This document shows positions 44,801-51,497 of a stretch of DNA of 64,000 bases, in pieces; within the stretch, counting starts at the first letter, position 1, and the number at the start of each line of letters is the position of its first letter. Below the pieces are notes generated by a model that was not told where the DNA came from, ran no database searches, and saw nothing but the letters and a program-made list of their open reading frames with translations. Origin of the DNA: Gammaproteobacteria bacterium HGW-Gammaproteobacteria-15 (lineage in GTDB: Bacteria; Pseudomonadota; Gammaproteobacteria; Enterobacterales; Alteromonadaceae). Both the position numbers and the translations under genes were made by a program. The stretch covers positions 186,001 through 250,000 of the forward strand of contig PGZF01000001.1 in the NCBI GenBank assembly GCA_002840125.1, given 5' to 3'.

Positions 44801-45056
44801 CTCACTGAGCGATAAACACCTGTTTGCCCAATTCAGTGATTTTGGTCTTGATGGGATGCGTTTTGATAGCAAAGGCAGTTTGTATATTGCCCGCTACGGT
44901 AAAGGTACAGTGGTAAAGCTGGATAACGCAGGCCGTATCCAGCAGGAATACCGGCTGAACCATGCTCTGCCAACTAATGTCAGCCTGAACCCGGATAACA
45001 GCACACTCTATGTCACGATACAGCAGTGCGGCTGTATTGAGCGGATACAGCTATAG
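41820..45056 (+). CDS. GH20 beta-N-acetylhexosaminidase fused to SMP-30/gluconolactonase-like propeller
   Basis: 1078 residues from ATG 41820 (an ATG at 41853 would give a tidier signal peptide, MRSICCCALLLLSSMPLFA). The first domain (about 50-400 plus 560-600) is GH20: HLHLTDDQGWRFESK near residue 205 and LHIGGDEVLSEHW with the catalytic Asp-Glu near residue 322. A beta-rich insert of about 120 residues (roughly 437-564) splits the catalytic barrel before NILGGEITLWAELV. The C-terminal 260 residues form an SMP-30/gluconolactonase-like propeller with ligand-type Glu (AEGPAVD), Asn (TNGIAVSPD) and Asp (LDGMRFD). It is secreted or periplasmic. The substrate is presumably a GlcNAc- or GalNAc-containing glycan. 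Confidence 0.85.
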   Translation: MLPSNNKVICVMRSICCCALLLLSSMPLFAKNSLAATVALLPYPAEIEQAEGYFDLRLGLTIKVPPDNPVLQAAAERFTARLDQRAGFAIPLLAAANVQLQLTGLPAATGAVPQPDMTEQYYLRVTNTEIILSAAAETGILRGLETLLQLADKGKIAAVSIKDQPRFSWRGLLLDPARRFLPLGVLKRQIDIMAAAKLNVLHLHLTDDQGWRFESKLFPKLQQIGGADGFYTQAELKQLVHYAAERGIRVVPEIDLPGHTTALGAAYPEFMSQPGPAEPEQHWGVHPAVLDPANEQLYPFLQQLLAEVADVFPDPYLHIGGDEVLSEHWLATPHIVAFMQQQQLDGAPALQAYFNRRLQQILQQLGRNMIGWDEVLDSNLPNSVLIQSWRGTESLYQAAAAGHNAILSTGYYLDQPQFAGYHYRNDPLPQATAVPDLTQLQQWSAWQFSFDRLRGNAISGKLLLLSFNDGAVKGAIEFSGRKAAMLNDLVVNANTLTFTVDSWMGPLSAQLQLGATLSGQLVTGNAPYQVNGQALALQQSAATTLPFSLQPIDVNDAMHANILGGEITLWAELVTPDNIDIRLWPNGFAVAERLWSSASIRDEASLHQRMQRITQQLTTEGSLQHIQQQRAGFTFLATDYADTLEHLTQILEPAHYYHRLHQKSAAGLYHKAAALNQLVDFLPAENPQLQQFSQVLQRWLKQQDATDTAWLTRQLQQWQHAADTLITAAAAPQHTKLKPYVPELQRISALCQLGLLLLNSISSQTPLENVVRQQIARQLQQAGAISQEMIIALHRPLQQLFDYAPHSQVWLPANTFSAEAEGPAVDSMGNLYAVNFGHDSAINSTATAGGTIGKVTPDGQASLYLTLPQGSTGNGIVFGPSGSLYSGAMFIADYTGHNILRYAQGKLEVYAHNKAMHQPNDLAIMQSGVIFASDPDWANSSGQLWRIDTDGSSQLLYSNMGTTNGIAVSPDQQFLYVNESVQRRVWRFRINADNSLSDKHLFAQFSDFGLDGMRFDSKGSLYIARYGKGTVVKLDNAGRIQQEYRLNHALPTNVSLNPDNSTLYVTIQQCGCIERIQL

Positions 45057-45087
45057 CTTATTAAACACGAGCTTAGTAAATATAAGC

Positions 45088-46545
45088 CTAGTCAAACGGC
45101 TGCTCTGTAATGGGCCACAGTGGCCGGCTAAGCTTGCGATAGCCATTACGCTTAGGATCGCTGGGGTACGGGGCTCCGGCATCGACGTACAAAATTTGCG
45201 CAGCCAGCGGAGCAAAACCCTGGTAAAAATGGTTAGTGGATTTTACCAGCAGCAAGCTGCACTGCTGCGGCGCTATGCCCAGAGCTTGGAATAAACTCGG
45301 GTCAAACGACTGGCAACGGTTGCTGTTTAAAATGACCTCAATACCATCGAAGGTAATTAAAGCACAATCGCCCATAGGCACATTGCTATCAGCAAACTGC
45401 TGCTGCGCATTTGCCTTCAGCCTGACAACCTTAACCTCTTTGTCTATTGGCGCTCCGGCTGTGGCACAGCTTTTACCACCAAAACGCAAGTTTATTACCG
45501 CGCCCTCTCCTGCGGCAAAACACAGCTTTACGGCCATCGGGTCCCAAATGGTGCCTACCGCAACCCCTGTCAGCCCGCGAGCAATGATCTGCTGCAATAT
45601 CAGGGTGCCGTCTCCGGCAACCCCACCGCCCGGGTTGTCCCAGACATCGGCCAGCACTGTAGTACCCCCGCTGCATTGCTGGGCTAAATCCAGGGCTGCG
45701 TCAATACCATGAAACTCCGGCAAGGTTTTACCACGAAATGAAAACAGCTCCAGGCCAAGCTGACGCGCCAGTTGCTGGCCAAGTTGTGGCTGGTTATCGG
45801 TGATCACCAGCAAGCGCGAGCCCATATCCGGCACGTCACCCGCCATAAAGCCGTGGATCACCGAAACAGATAACACGCCGGCCTGTTGCTCCATCTGCCG
45901 CACTTTAGCAATAAACGATTTCATCGGTTCATGGCTGGTAGGCAACACATCTATCATCCGGCAGTCAAAACTGCTCATGCAGGGGGTTATCTGGCGCTGC
46001 ACTGCGGCGACTGCAAGCTGGACTAATTCCCGCGCGCACTGCATAAAATCAAGATGTGGAAACTCTTTGAATGCAATCAACAAATTAGCGGCCTGCAGCC
46101 GCTCTGGCGTTAAATGGCTATGCGGATCCAATGTAGCGCCTATAATCACCTCTGGCCCGGTAATAGCACGGACATGCTGCAGTAAATCGCCTTCGCAATC
46201 GTCATATCCCTGGGCTACCATAGCGCCGTGCAAACCCAGCAGCACCGCCTGCACCGGCATAGCCTCGCGCAGTTGCAGCAATATTTCATCCCGCAGTAGC
46301 TCGTACGACTGACGGTTAAGTAAACCACCAGGCTCTGCCCAGGCACAGCTACCCTCTATTATTTCAGTACCGGCATGTGCCTGAGCATATTCACGACAGG
46401 CAATTAACGGAGCACTGCACAGCGTAGGTGTGGCCGGATGCTGGCCCGGCGCCGCATAAAAACTCTGATAAAAGCTGTGCACATCAGTATACATTGGAGA
46501 GAAAGTATTGGTTTCAGTGGCCAGAGACGCCGTAAAAATACGCAT
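45088..46545 (-). CDS. M81 family metallopeptidase (MlrC-like)
   Basis: A 485-residue protein starting MRIFTASLATETNTFSP, the signature N-terminus of MlrC/M81 enzymes. Further family motifs are GLHGAMVAQGYDDCEGDLLQ near residue 105 and ATLDPHSHLTPE near residue 136, which hold the putative zinc ligands, TSHEPMKSF, and VWDNPGGGVAGDGT near residue 290. MlrC opens linearised microcystin, a peptide with D-amino acids; other members are poorly characterised. It has no signal peptide, so it is cytoplasmic. It is the last gene of the leftward RpiR-RidA-SSS-M81 operon, 14 nt after the symporter gene, with GAGGAACT before its ATG. Confidence 0.9.
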   Translation of the reverse strand: MRIFTASLATETNTFSPMYTDVHSFYQSFYAAPGQHPATPTLCSAPLIACREYAQAHAGTEIIEGSCAWAEPGGLLNRQSYELLRDEILLQLREAMPVQAVLLGLHGAMVAQGYDDCEGDLLQHVRAITGPEVIIGATLDPHSHLTPERLQAANLLIAFKEFPHLDFMQCARELVQLAVAAVQRQITPCMSSFDCRMIDVLPTSHEPMKSFIAKVRQMEQQAGVLSVSVIHGFMAGDVPDMGSRLLVITDNQPQLGQQLARQLGLELFSFRGKTLPEFHGIDAALDLAQQCSGGTTVLADVWDNPGGGVAGDGTLILQQIIARGLTGVAVGTIWDPMAVKLCFAAGEGAVINLRFGGKSCATAGAPIDKEVKVVRLKANAQQQFADSNVPMGDCALITFDGIEVILNSNRCQSFDPSLFQALGIAPQQCSLLLVKSTNHFYQGFAPLAAQILYVDAGAPYPSDPKRNGYRKLSRPLWPITEQPFD

Positions 46546-46559
46546 AGTTCCTCGATGAT

Positions 46560-48047
46560 TTATTGCCGCTCAGGCAGCGATCCCTGCGGCAGTGATTCAG
46601 TTACAGTTTGATATTCTTCACGTTGTGCACTGATAAGTTTCAGTGCTTCTGCCCGGCTGGTGCGACAAGGTGGTGTCAGCAGACTTACAGCAACCGCTGC
46701 CAGCAAGGCACAACCTACGGCTGGCAGGCAGGGGTTGCCCCAGTAAGCCAGCCATTGTGACTGGCTGATCAGTACCAACGACGTTGTAATGGCTCCCAGC
46801 ATAGCGGCTAAGGCCCCTTGCCAGTTAAGCCGCAGCCAGAACCGGCCCAGTATTGCTACCACAAACATGCCGGACATCAGCGTCGCAATCATATTGCTGA
46901 TATAGCGGATCAAATCATCTGATAACAACGCCAGTAGCAAGGCCACACCAGACACCAGCAGCACCGATAAACGGGCATATAAAATGGCTTTATCAGGCGG
47001 CGGCATAGCACCGTTGATTGCCTGATAAAAATCGCGGATCAGCACCGATACCGCCGCGATAGCATCAGAGCTGGCCGACGATAGCGTGGCAGAAAGGCCG
47101 GCAAGCAGCACCAGCATCGCCAGAGACGCGGGTAATACCAGCACGGCGACAGTAGTAAAAGCAAACTGGTGGTTCTCAAGTTGAGGTGCCAGTGAAAACG
47201 CCGCTATACCAATCACCGCCGGCAGTGCGGCAAAAACCAGATACAGTACACCGGAGAAAATAAAAGATCGCCGCACAGTGCCTATACTGCGCGCAGCATA
47301 GATGCGCTGGCGAAACGAAGGTGTTGCCAGCACCCCCACAGTAACAACAGCGGCCAGTGAAATTGCCGGCAACAGCGGCAACTGCTGCATCATGCCCAGT
47401 TGCCTAGCCGAGGCAACAGCTGTACCCAGCGCCATAACACCACCTGCGGCCTGCACAGCGGCATAGCTCATCAGCAAAAAGCCGGCAAATAATATCAATG
47501 CCATCAGGCTGTCTGTCCACACCACCGCGCGGTAACCGCCGATCATTACATACAAGGTAAATGCCATGGCAATTAACAGCTTGCTGTAAAAAAGCTCCAG
47601 CCCGGTAGCCCAGGACAAATACAGCGCACCACCAATAATATGTGCGCCCATCCAGCCCAGTGACGCCAGAAAAATCATTACCGCACTGCAGTGTTTAACC
47701 CGAAAATTGGCCCCGGCGTAATAACTCAGCTCTTCACTCATGGTCATAAAACGCATACGTCTGAGTGGAGCAAATAACCAGGCCGTCAGTAAAATGCCAA
47801 CCGCACCGCCGATACCATACAACATACCGCCCCAGCCATGCTGATAGGCATAGCCTACCGCCCCCATACTGGTGCCGGTACCAATCATAGTGGCTACAGT
47901 GGTGCCAAATGTCAGGCCACCAGACACATTGCGCCCAGCCAGCAAAAAGTCTTCGCTGCTATGCTGTTTGCGTGATACCAGATAACTTATTACTATCATC
48001 AGCAACAGATACAGGCCAAACCCCAGCAAAAACAGGCTGCTATTCAT
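46560..48047 (-). CDS. Sodium:solute symporter (SSS family)
   Basis: A 495-residue inner-membrane protein with about 13 hydrophobic segments. The N-terminus has SSEDFLLAGRNVSGGLTFGTTVATMIGTGTSMGAVGYAYQHG and the core GGYRAVVWTDSLMALILF, both standard for solute:sodium symporters; LSATLSSASSDAIAAVSVLIRDFY is the conserved SSS segment with Na-binding Ser residues. It starts 1 nt after the RidA stop. From its neighbours the cargo is likely an amino acid, small peptide or amino-sugar product, but sequence alone cannot tell. Confidence 0.92.
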   Translation of the reverse strand: MNSSLFLLGFGLYLLLMIVISYLVSRKQHSSEDFLLAGRNVSGGLTFGTTVATMIGTGTSMGAVGYAYQHGWGGMLYGIGGAVGILLTAWLFAPLRRMRFMTMSEELSYYAGANFRVKHCSAVMIFLASLGWMGAHIIGGALYLSWATGLELFYSKLLIAMAFTLYVMIGGYRAVVWTDSLMALILFAGFLLMSYAAVQAAGGVMALGTAVASARQLGMMQQLPLLPAISLAAVVTVGVLATPSFRQRIYAARSIGTVRRSFIFSGVLYLVFAALPAVIGIAAFSLAPQLENHQFAFTTVAVLVLPASLAMLVLLAGLSATLSSASSDAIAAVSVLIRDFYQAINGAMPPPDKAILYARLSVLLVSGVALLLALLSDDLIRYISNMIATLMSGMFVVAILGRFWLRLNWQGALAAMLGAITTSLVLISQSQWLAYWGNPCLPAVGCALLAAVAVSLLTPPCRTSRAEALKLISAQREEYQTVTESLPQGSLPERQ

Positions 48048-48048
48048 C

Positions 48049-48441
48049 TTAAGCTCTGTCAGCGCGATAGCATGTCAGATCAACTTCTACTTTGCAGTCA
48101 ACCACTAAATCGGCCACGGCACAGATCCGTGCCGGCGGCGCCTCGCTGAACACCCGGCGAAACACCTGATTAAAACTGCTGAAATACCGTGCATCGGTTA
48201 GATACACCTTTACATGCACCACATCACAAAGGCTGTAGCCAGCCTGCTGCATAATATCCAGGCAATTTTGCAGCGCCAGCTCAGATTGCTCAACAATGCC
48301 GCCTTCCACTACCTCGCCATTGCGCATTGGTGTCTGGCCCGATACATACAACCAGCCTGCGGCTTCTACCGCTTTGGCAAACGGCAGTTTTTGCCCGCCG
48401 GTGCCGGTACTTTCATCCACACCATAACGTTTTATCGTCAT
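48049..48441 (-). CDS. RidA/YjgF family enamine/imine deaminase
   Basis: A 130-residue RidA-fold protein (LPFAKAVEAAGWLYVSGQTPM, then ARICAVADLVVDCKVEVDLTCYR). The Arg in PPARICAV and the Glu in CKVEVDL are the positions that bind the carboxylate and water in RidA. The family hydrolyses reactive 2-aminoacrylate and related imines released by PLP-dependent dehydratases. That fits the PLP enzyme encoded on the other side of the regulator. It starts 6 nt after the RpiR gene and is followed immediately by the symporter. Confidence 0.93.
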   Translation of the reverse strand: MTIKRYGVDESTGTGGQKLPFAKAVEAAGWLYVSGQTPMRNGEVVEGGIVEQSELALQNCLDIMQQAGYSLCDVVHVKVYLTDARYFSSFNQVFRRVFSEAPPARICAVADLVVDCKVEVDLTCYRADRA

Positions 48442-48447
48442 TGCTAA

Positions 48448-49323
48448 TTAATCTCCCAGTGGCTGACGGTCATCACCGCCGCGATGGCTGTCGAGCGATA
48501 GTTTTACCCGGCGTAATTTGTCACGCGATTTGCGTTTATTCAGTTTGGCCACTTCGGTTGCCAGCACATCAATAATGGCCAGCATGGCATAACGTGACGC
48601 TGAAGGTTTGTAGATAAAATCGGTTTCCGGCGCCTGCAAGCCCAGCACAATGTCGGCATTGGCGGCAAGTTGTGAACCAGGCTTGGTAATAGCAATGACT
48701 CTGGCACCATACTGACGGGCAATAGCGGCTGAGTCGATAATCTCACCGGTGTTACCGGTTAACGAAATAGCCACTACTACATCTTGCGGTTCAACTGCCG
48801 CCGCTACCATTCGTGTTAATAAGCCATCCTGATAACTGCATACCGGCATGCCAAAGCGAAACAAGCGGTATTGCAGTTCCTGTGAACCAATAGATGAGCC
48901 GCCACCCATACCAATACAGAAGATCATCCGCGCCTGTTGTAAATAGCTGACCGCCAGTTTTATATCAGCCTCTACCAATAACTTGCGGCTTAAGTCCAGC
49001 GTATTTTTAATCGCTTCATACACGCCCTGAATACCATCCAGATCAGGGGTTTCTTCCACAAAGCGCTGCCCTACTGCTAAGGATTGCGCCAGTTTAACCT
49101 TAAGCTGACGTACATCTTTACAATCCACCGTGCGGGCAAAACGGGTAACCGTTGCCTGGCTAACACCAGCACTTTCAGATAGCCTGGCAATACTCATTTC
49201 ACTGGCAGCTTTTACATTATCCAGTATGACCTGAGCCACCCTTTGTTCAGATTCACTCATTTCGACAAAGCGCTCTGAGATACGTGACAGCACATCTATT
49301 TCATAACTCATAGTTTTATCCAT
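48448..49323 (-). CDS. RpiR/MurR-family regulator of the locus
   Basis: A 291-residue regulator with an HTH domain at about 1-85 (SESAGVSQATVTRFARTV) and a SIS domain at about 125-260 (FCIGMGGGSSIGSQELQYRLFRFG, VAISLTGNTGEIIDSA). It shares the layout and end (RDKLRRVKLSL) with HexR but is clearly a separate paralogue. The first ATG (49323) or the fifth codon (49311) could be the start. It heads the leftward operon. A shared element lies upstream at 49383-49412 and again in the TBDR/GH20 gap, so it probably controls the whole locus. The effector is likely a sugar phosphate or related compound, by family. Confidence 0.9.
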   Translation of the reverse strand: MDKTMSYEIDVLSRISERFVEMSESEQRVAQVILDNVKAASEMSIARLSESAGVSQATVTRFARTVDCKDVRQLKVKLAQSLAVGQRFVEETPDLDGIQGVYEAIKNTLDLSRKLLVEADIKLAVSYLQQARMIFCIGMGGGSSIGSQELQYRLFRFGMPVCSYQDGLLTRMVAAAVEPQDVVVAISLTGNTGEIIDSAAIARQYGARVIAITKPGSQLAANADIVLGLQAPETDFIYKPSASRYAMLAIIDVLATEVAKLNKRKSRDKLRRVKLSLDSHRGGDDRQPLGD

Positions 49324-49334
49324 TTGCTTATGGT

Positions 49335-49362
49335 GTTACTCAGTAACCTTTGCTAAAGTAAC
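49335..49362. promoter_or_regulatory. GTTACT/AGTAAC half-site cluster before the RpiR gene
   Basis: GTTACTCAGTAAC (49335-49347) is a perfect 13-bp palindrome, followed by AAAGTAAC at 49355-49362. Both are variations on the half-site in elements A and B. The cluster is 12-39 nt from the regulator start, a suitable place for autoregulation. Confidence 0.45.
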
Positions 49363-49382
49363 ATTTCAACCTAACTTAAAGG

Positions 49383-49412
49383 TACTTTGTACCAAAGCAA
49401 CATAAAAGTAAA
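49383..49412. promoter_or_regulatory. Shared inverted-repeat element B, RpiR/PLP-enzyme intergenic region
   Basis: TACTTTGTACCA (49383-49394) and AAAAGTAAA (49404-49412) repeat element A with identical spacing; over 35 aligned bases (49381-49415 against 41717-41751) I count 25 identities. The inverted repeat TACTTT-N16-AAAGTA lies inside. It sits midway between the divergent RpiR and PLP-enzyme genes. Confidence 0.68.
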
Positions 49413-49488
49413 TATCAATATGGCTTTATTACAGTAATTTACCAAAATTAAAGCGATATAAACATTAACAAGCCAAGAGCGCAATGTT

Positions 49489-50712
49489 ATGAAGTACCAA
49501 AATATATGGCAAAAATCTGCAAGCCCGCTGGCTGACCAGCAACACTTAAACTTGTTGCAACAGGATATCTGCCTGCCTGCTGTTATTCTGAAACACAGTG
49601 CGCTGTTGCATAACCTGCAGTGGATGCAGAACTTTGCCGATGCCAGCGGGGTGTTGCTGGCACCACATGGTAAAACCAGCATGACGCCCTGGTTATTTCA
49701 GCAGCAACTGGCCGCCGGTGCCTGGGGTATTACTGTGGCAACGTCTTATCAGGCACAGGTTGCAGTGCAAGCCGGTGCCCGGCGGCTGATCCTGGCAAAC
49801 CAACTGGTGGGTAAAGCGAATATGGCAGTTATTGCCGCACTGCTGGCCAGCGGTAATGAGATTTATGTCTGTATCGACAATATTGATAACGCCAGCGCAC
49901 TGTCAGCCTTTTTCAGCGCCGAAGGCTTATGTTTGCCTGTGCTGATAGAGCTTGGTGTACCTGGTGGAAGATGCGGTTGTCGCACTAACCAGCAGGCCGT
50001 TGAACTGGCACAACAGCTGGCAACGTTGCCAGGGCTGAGTCTGGCAGGTATAGAGTTTTATGAAGGGGTAATTAAGAGCACAGACACCGCACGCACTGTG
50101 CGCCAGTTTGTGCAACAGGCCGCGGCGCTGGCTAAAGCCCTGTTCAGACAACAACTGCTGCACTACCCCAGAGCACTAATCAGCGGCGCCGGCTCGGTTT
50201 GGTATGACATAGTGGCAGCAGAGCTGAAAAAAGCCACCTTACCCGATACCATGCAGATAGTGCTACGTCCGGGTTGCTATGTCAGCCATGATCTGGGTAT
50301 TTACCAGCAGGCACAACAACAGGTTTTGGCCCGCAGTAATACGGCTTGTCGTTTAGGCGAAAACTTACAAAACGCGCTTGAACTGGCGGCTTATGTGCAA
50401 TCGCTGCCAGAGCCGGGGCTGGCAGTGCTGGGGTTTGGTAAACGCGATGCCGCCTTTGACGCCGGCTTGCCCCAGGCCATTGCTATTTACCGTAATGGGC
50501 AATTGCTAAGCGATACACTCAGCCAGTGTGAAACCAGTAAAGTCATGGATCAACATGCCTTCTGGCGCTACGACAATACCATTCAGCCTCAGGTTGGCGA
50601 CATGGTATTGCTGGGGACTTCACACCCCTGCCTGACGTTTGATAAGTGGCGCAGCCTGTGGCTGGCAGATGATAATTACAATCTGCTGCAAAGCCTGGAA
50701 ACCTGTTTTTGA
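49489..50712 (+). CDS. D-threonine aldolase / D-serine dehydratase-like PLP enzyme (amino acid deaminase)
   Basis: A 407-residue alanine-racemase-fold enzyme. APHGKTSMTPWL contains the PLP-binding K62, with the barrel running to about residue 260. The C-terminal D-serine-dehydratase-like domain ends with GTSHPCLTFDKW, where H379 and C381 match the zinc ligands of DSD1-type D-serine dehydratases. Enzymes of this type remove the amino group or cleave D-amino acids (D-Ser, D-Thr and others). It is transcribed rightward, divergent from the RpiR operon, across the shared element. RidA in the neighbouring operon would handle its enamine product. Confidence 0.88.
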   Translation: MKYQNIWQKSASPLADQQHLNLLQQDICLPAVILKHSALLHNLQWMQNFADASGVLLAPHGKTSMTPWLFQQQLAAGAWGITVATSYQAQVAVQAGARRLILANQLVGKANMAVIAALLASGNEIYVCIDNIDNASALSAFFSAEGLCLPVLIELGVPGGRCGCRTNQQAVELAQQLATLPGLSLAGIEFYEGVIKSTDTARTVRQFVQQAAALAKALFRQQLLHYPRALISGAGSVWYDIVAAELKKATLPDTMQIVLRPGCYVSHDLGIYQQAQQQVLARSNTACRLGENLQNALELAAYVQSLPEPGLAVLGFGKRDAAFDAGLPQAIAIYRNGQLLSDTLSQCETSKVMDQHAFWRYDNTIQPQVGDMVLLGTSHPCLTFDKWRSLWLADDNYNLLQSLETCF

Positions 50713-50727
50713 TCGATAGGCCTTTTG

Positions 50728-51471
50728 CTAGTTAAGCAACATACCGGCGCTAAATACCGGCCCGGCCAGTTGCGCCGGGTTATGCATACATAATTGCCGG
50801 GCTTGTTCTTCACCAACAAGCTGACAACTGTGCTGGTATGCCTGTTGTAGTTTAGGCGGGCGGCGTTTAACAGAGTGAGCGTCGCTGGCAATAACATGAT
50901 ACAGCCCCTGCTTTAACCATTGCTGTGCTAAGGCTTTAACATCCTGCCCCATATCACCATCAAGCGCAGCAGCGGTTAACTGAAACAGGCAACCGGCTTT
51001 AATAAAGGGCTTAATTTTATCCGGTGCGGCCAGCAAATCGCGGTTTCGTTCCGGGTGCGCCAGCATAACTGTAATATCATGCCGTGCCAGCCATGCCAAA
51101 AGTTTATCGCTACCTGCCGGAATATGGCTGTGCGGCAACTCCAGTAACAGCACCTTATTACCCTGATAACGGCCAATAAAAGGCATTTGTTGCTGTTCTA
51201 TCAATGGCAATATTTCTGCGCCGATCCTAACCTCGGCAGCCGCAGCCAGTGTAATGCCAATACCTGCAGCACTTGCAGCCTGTTGCAGCGCCGTTATGGC
51301 TTCAGTTATCGAGGCAGCATTGTTGTTATAACGCCCGGCATGCAGGTGCGGGGTAGCCAGCATATGGCTTATGCCCTGTTGCTGTGCCAGTTGCAGCAAA
51401 GCCAGCGCCTCGGCCATATCTTTGGCGCCGTCATCAACGCCGGGCAATATATGGTTATGCAGATCAAACAT
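50728..51471 (-). CDS. PHP-family protein-tyrosine phosphatase (CpsB/YwqE-like)
   Basis: A 247-residue (from ATG 51471) PHP-domain phosphatase: MFDLHNHILPGVDDGAKDMAEAL has the H-x-H metal site and ATPHLHAGRY the next ligand. LLLELPHSHIPAG and MLAHPERNRDL follow, and ASDAHSVKRRPP closes the trinuclear site. It dephosphorylates the BY-kinase encoded just upstream (26-nt gap), as CpsB does for CpsD. It is the last gene of the exopolysaccharide operon. The frame can open at 51492, but the Met at 51471 has the better-spaced AGGCGG and matches the family. Confidence 0.92.
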   Translation of the reverse strand: MFDLHNHILPGVDDGAKDMAEALALLQLAQQQGISHMLATPHLHAGRYNNNAASITEAITALQQAASAAGIGITLAAAAEVRIGAEILPLIEQQQMPFIGRYQGNKVLLLELPHSHIPAGSDKLLAWLARHDITVMLAHPERNRDLLAAPDKIKPFIKAGCLFQLTAAALDGDMGQDVKALAQQWLKQGLYHVIASDAHSVKRRPPKLQQAYQHSCQLVGEEQARQLCMHNPAQLAGPVFSAGMLLN

Positions 51472-51497
51472 AAGCATACCGCCTGCCGGCAATGGGT

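Noticed and set aside
44270-45056. A separate SMP-30/gluconolactonase gene downstream of the hexosaminidase
   Set aside because: The frame is continuous from the GH20 domain with no stop or internal start with a ribosome site, so it is a fusion in this sequence.
45236-46312. Two long + strand frames (158 and 170 codons) within the M81 peptidase gene
   Set aside because: Both are antisense to a protein with clear M81 motifs along its whole length; their translations show no recognisable domain.
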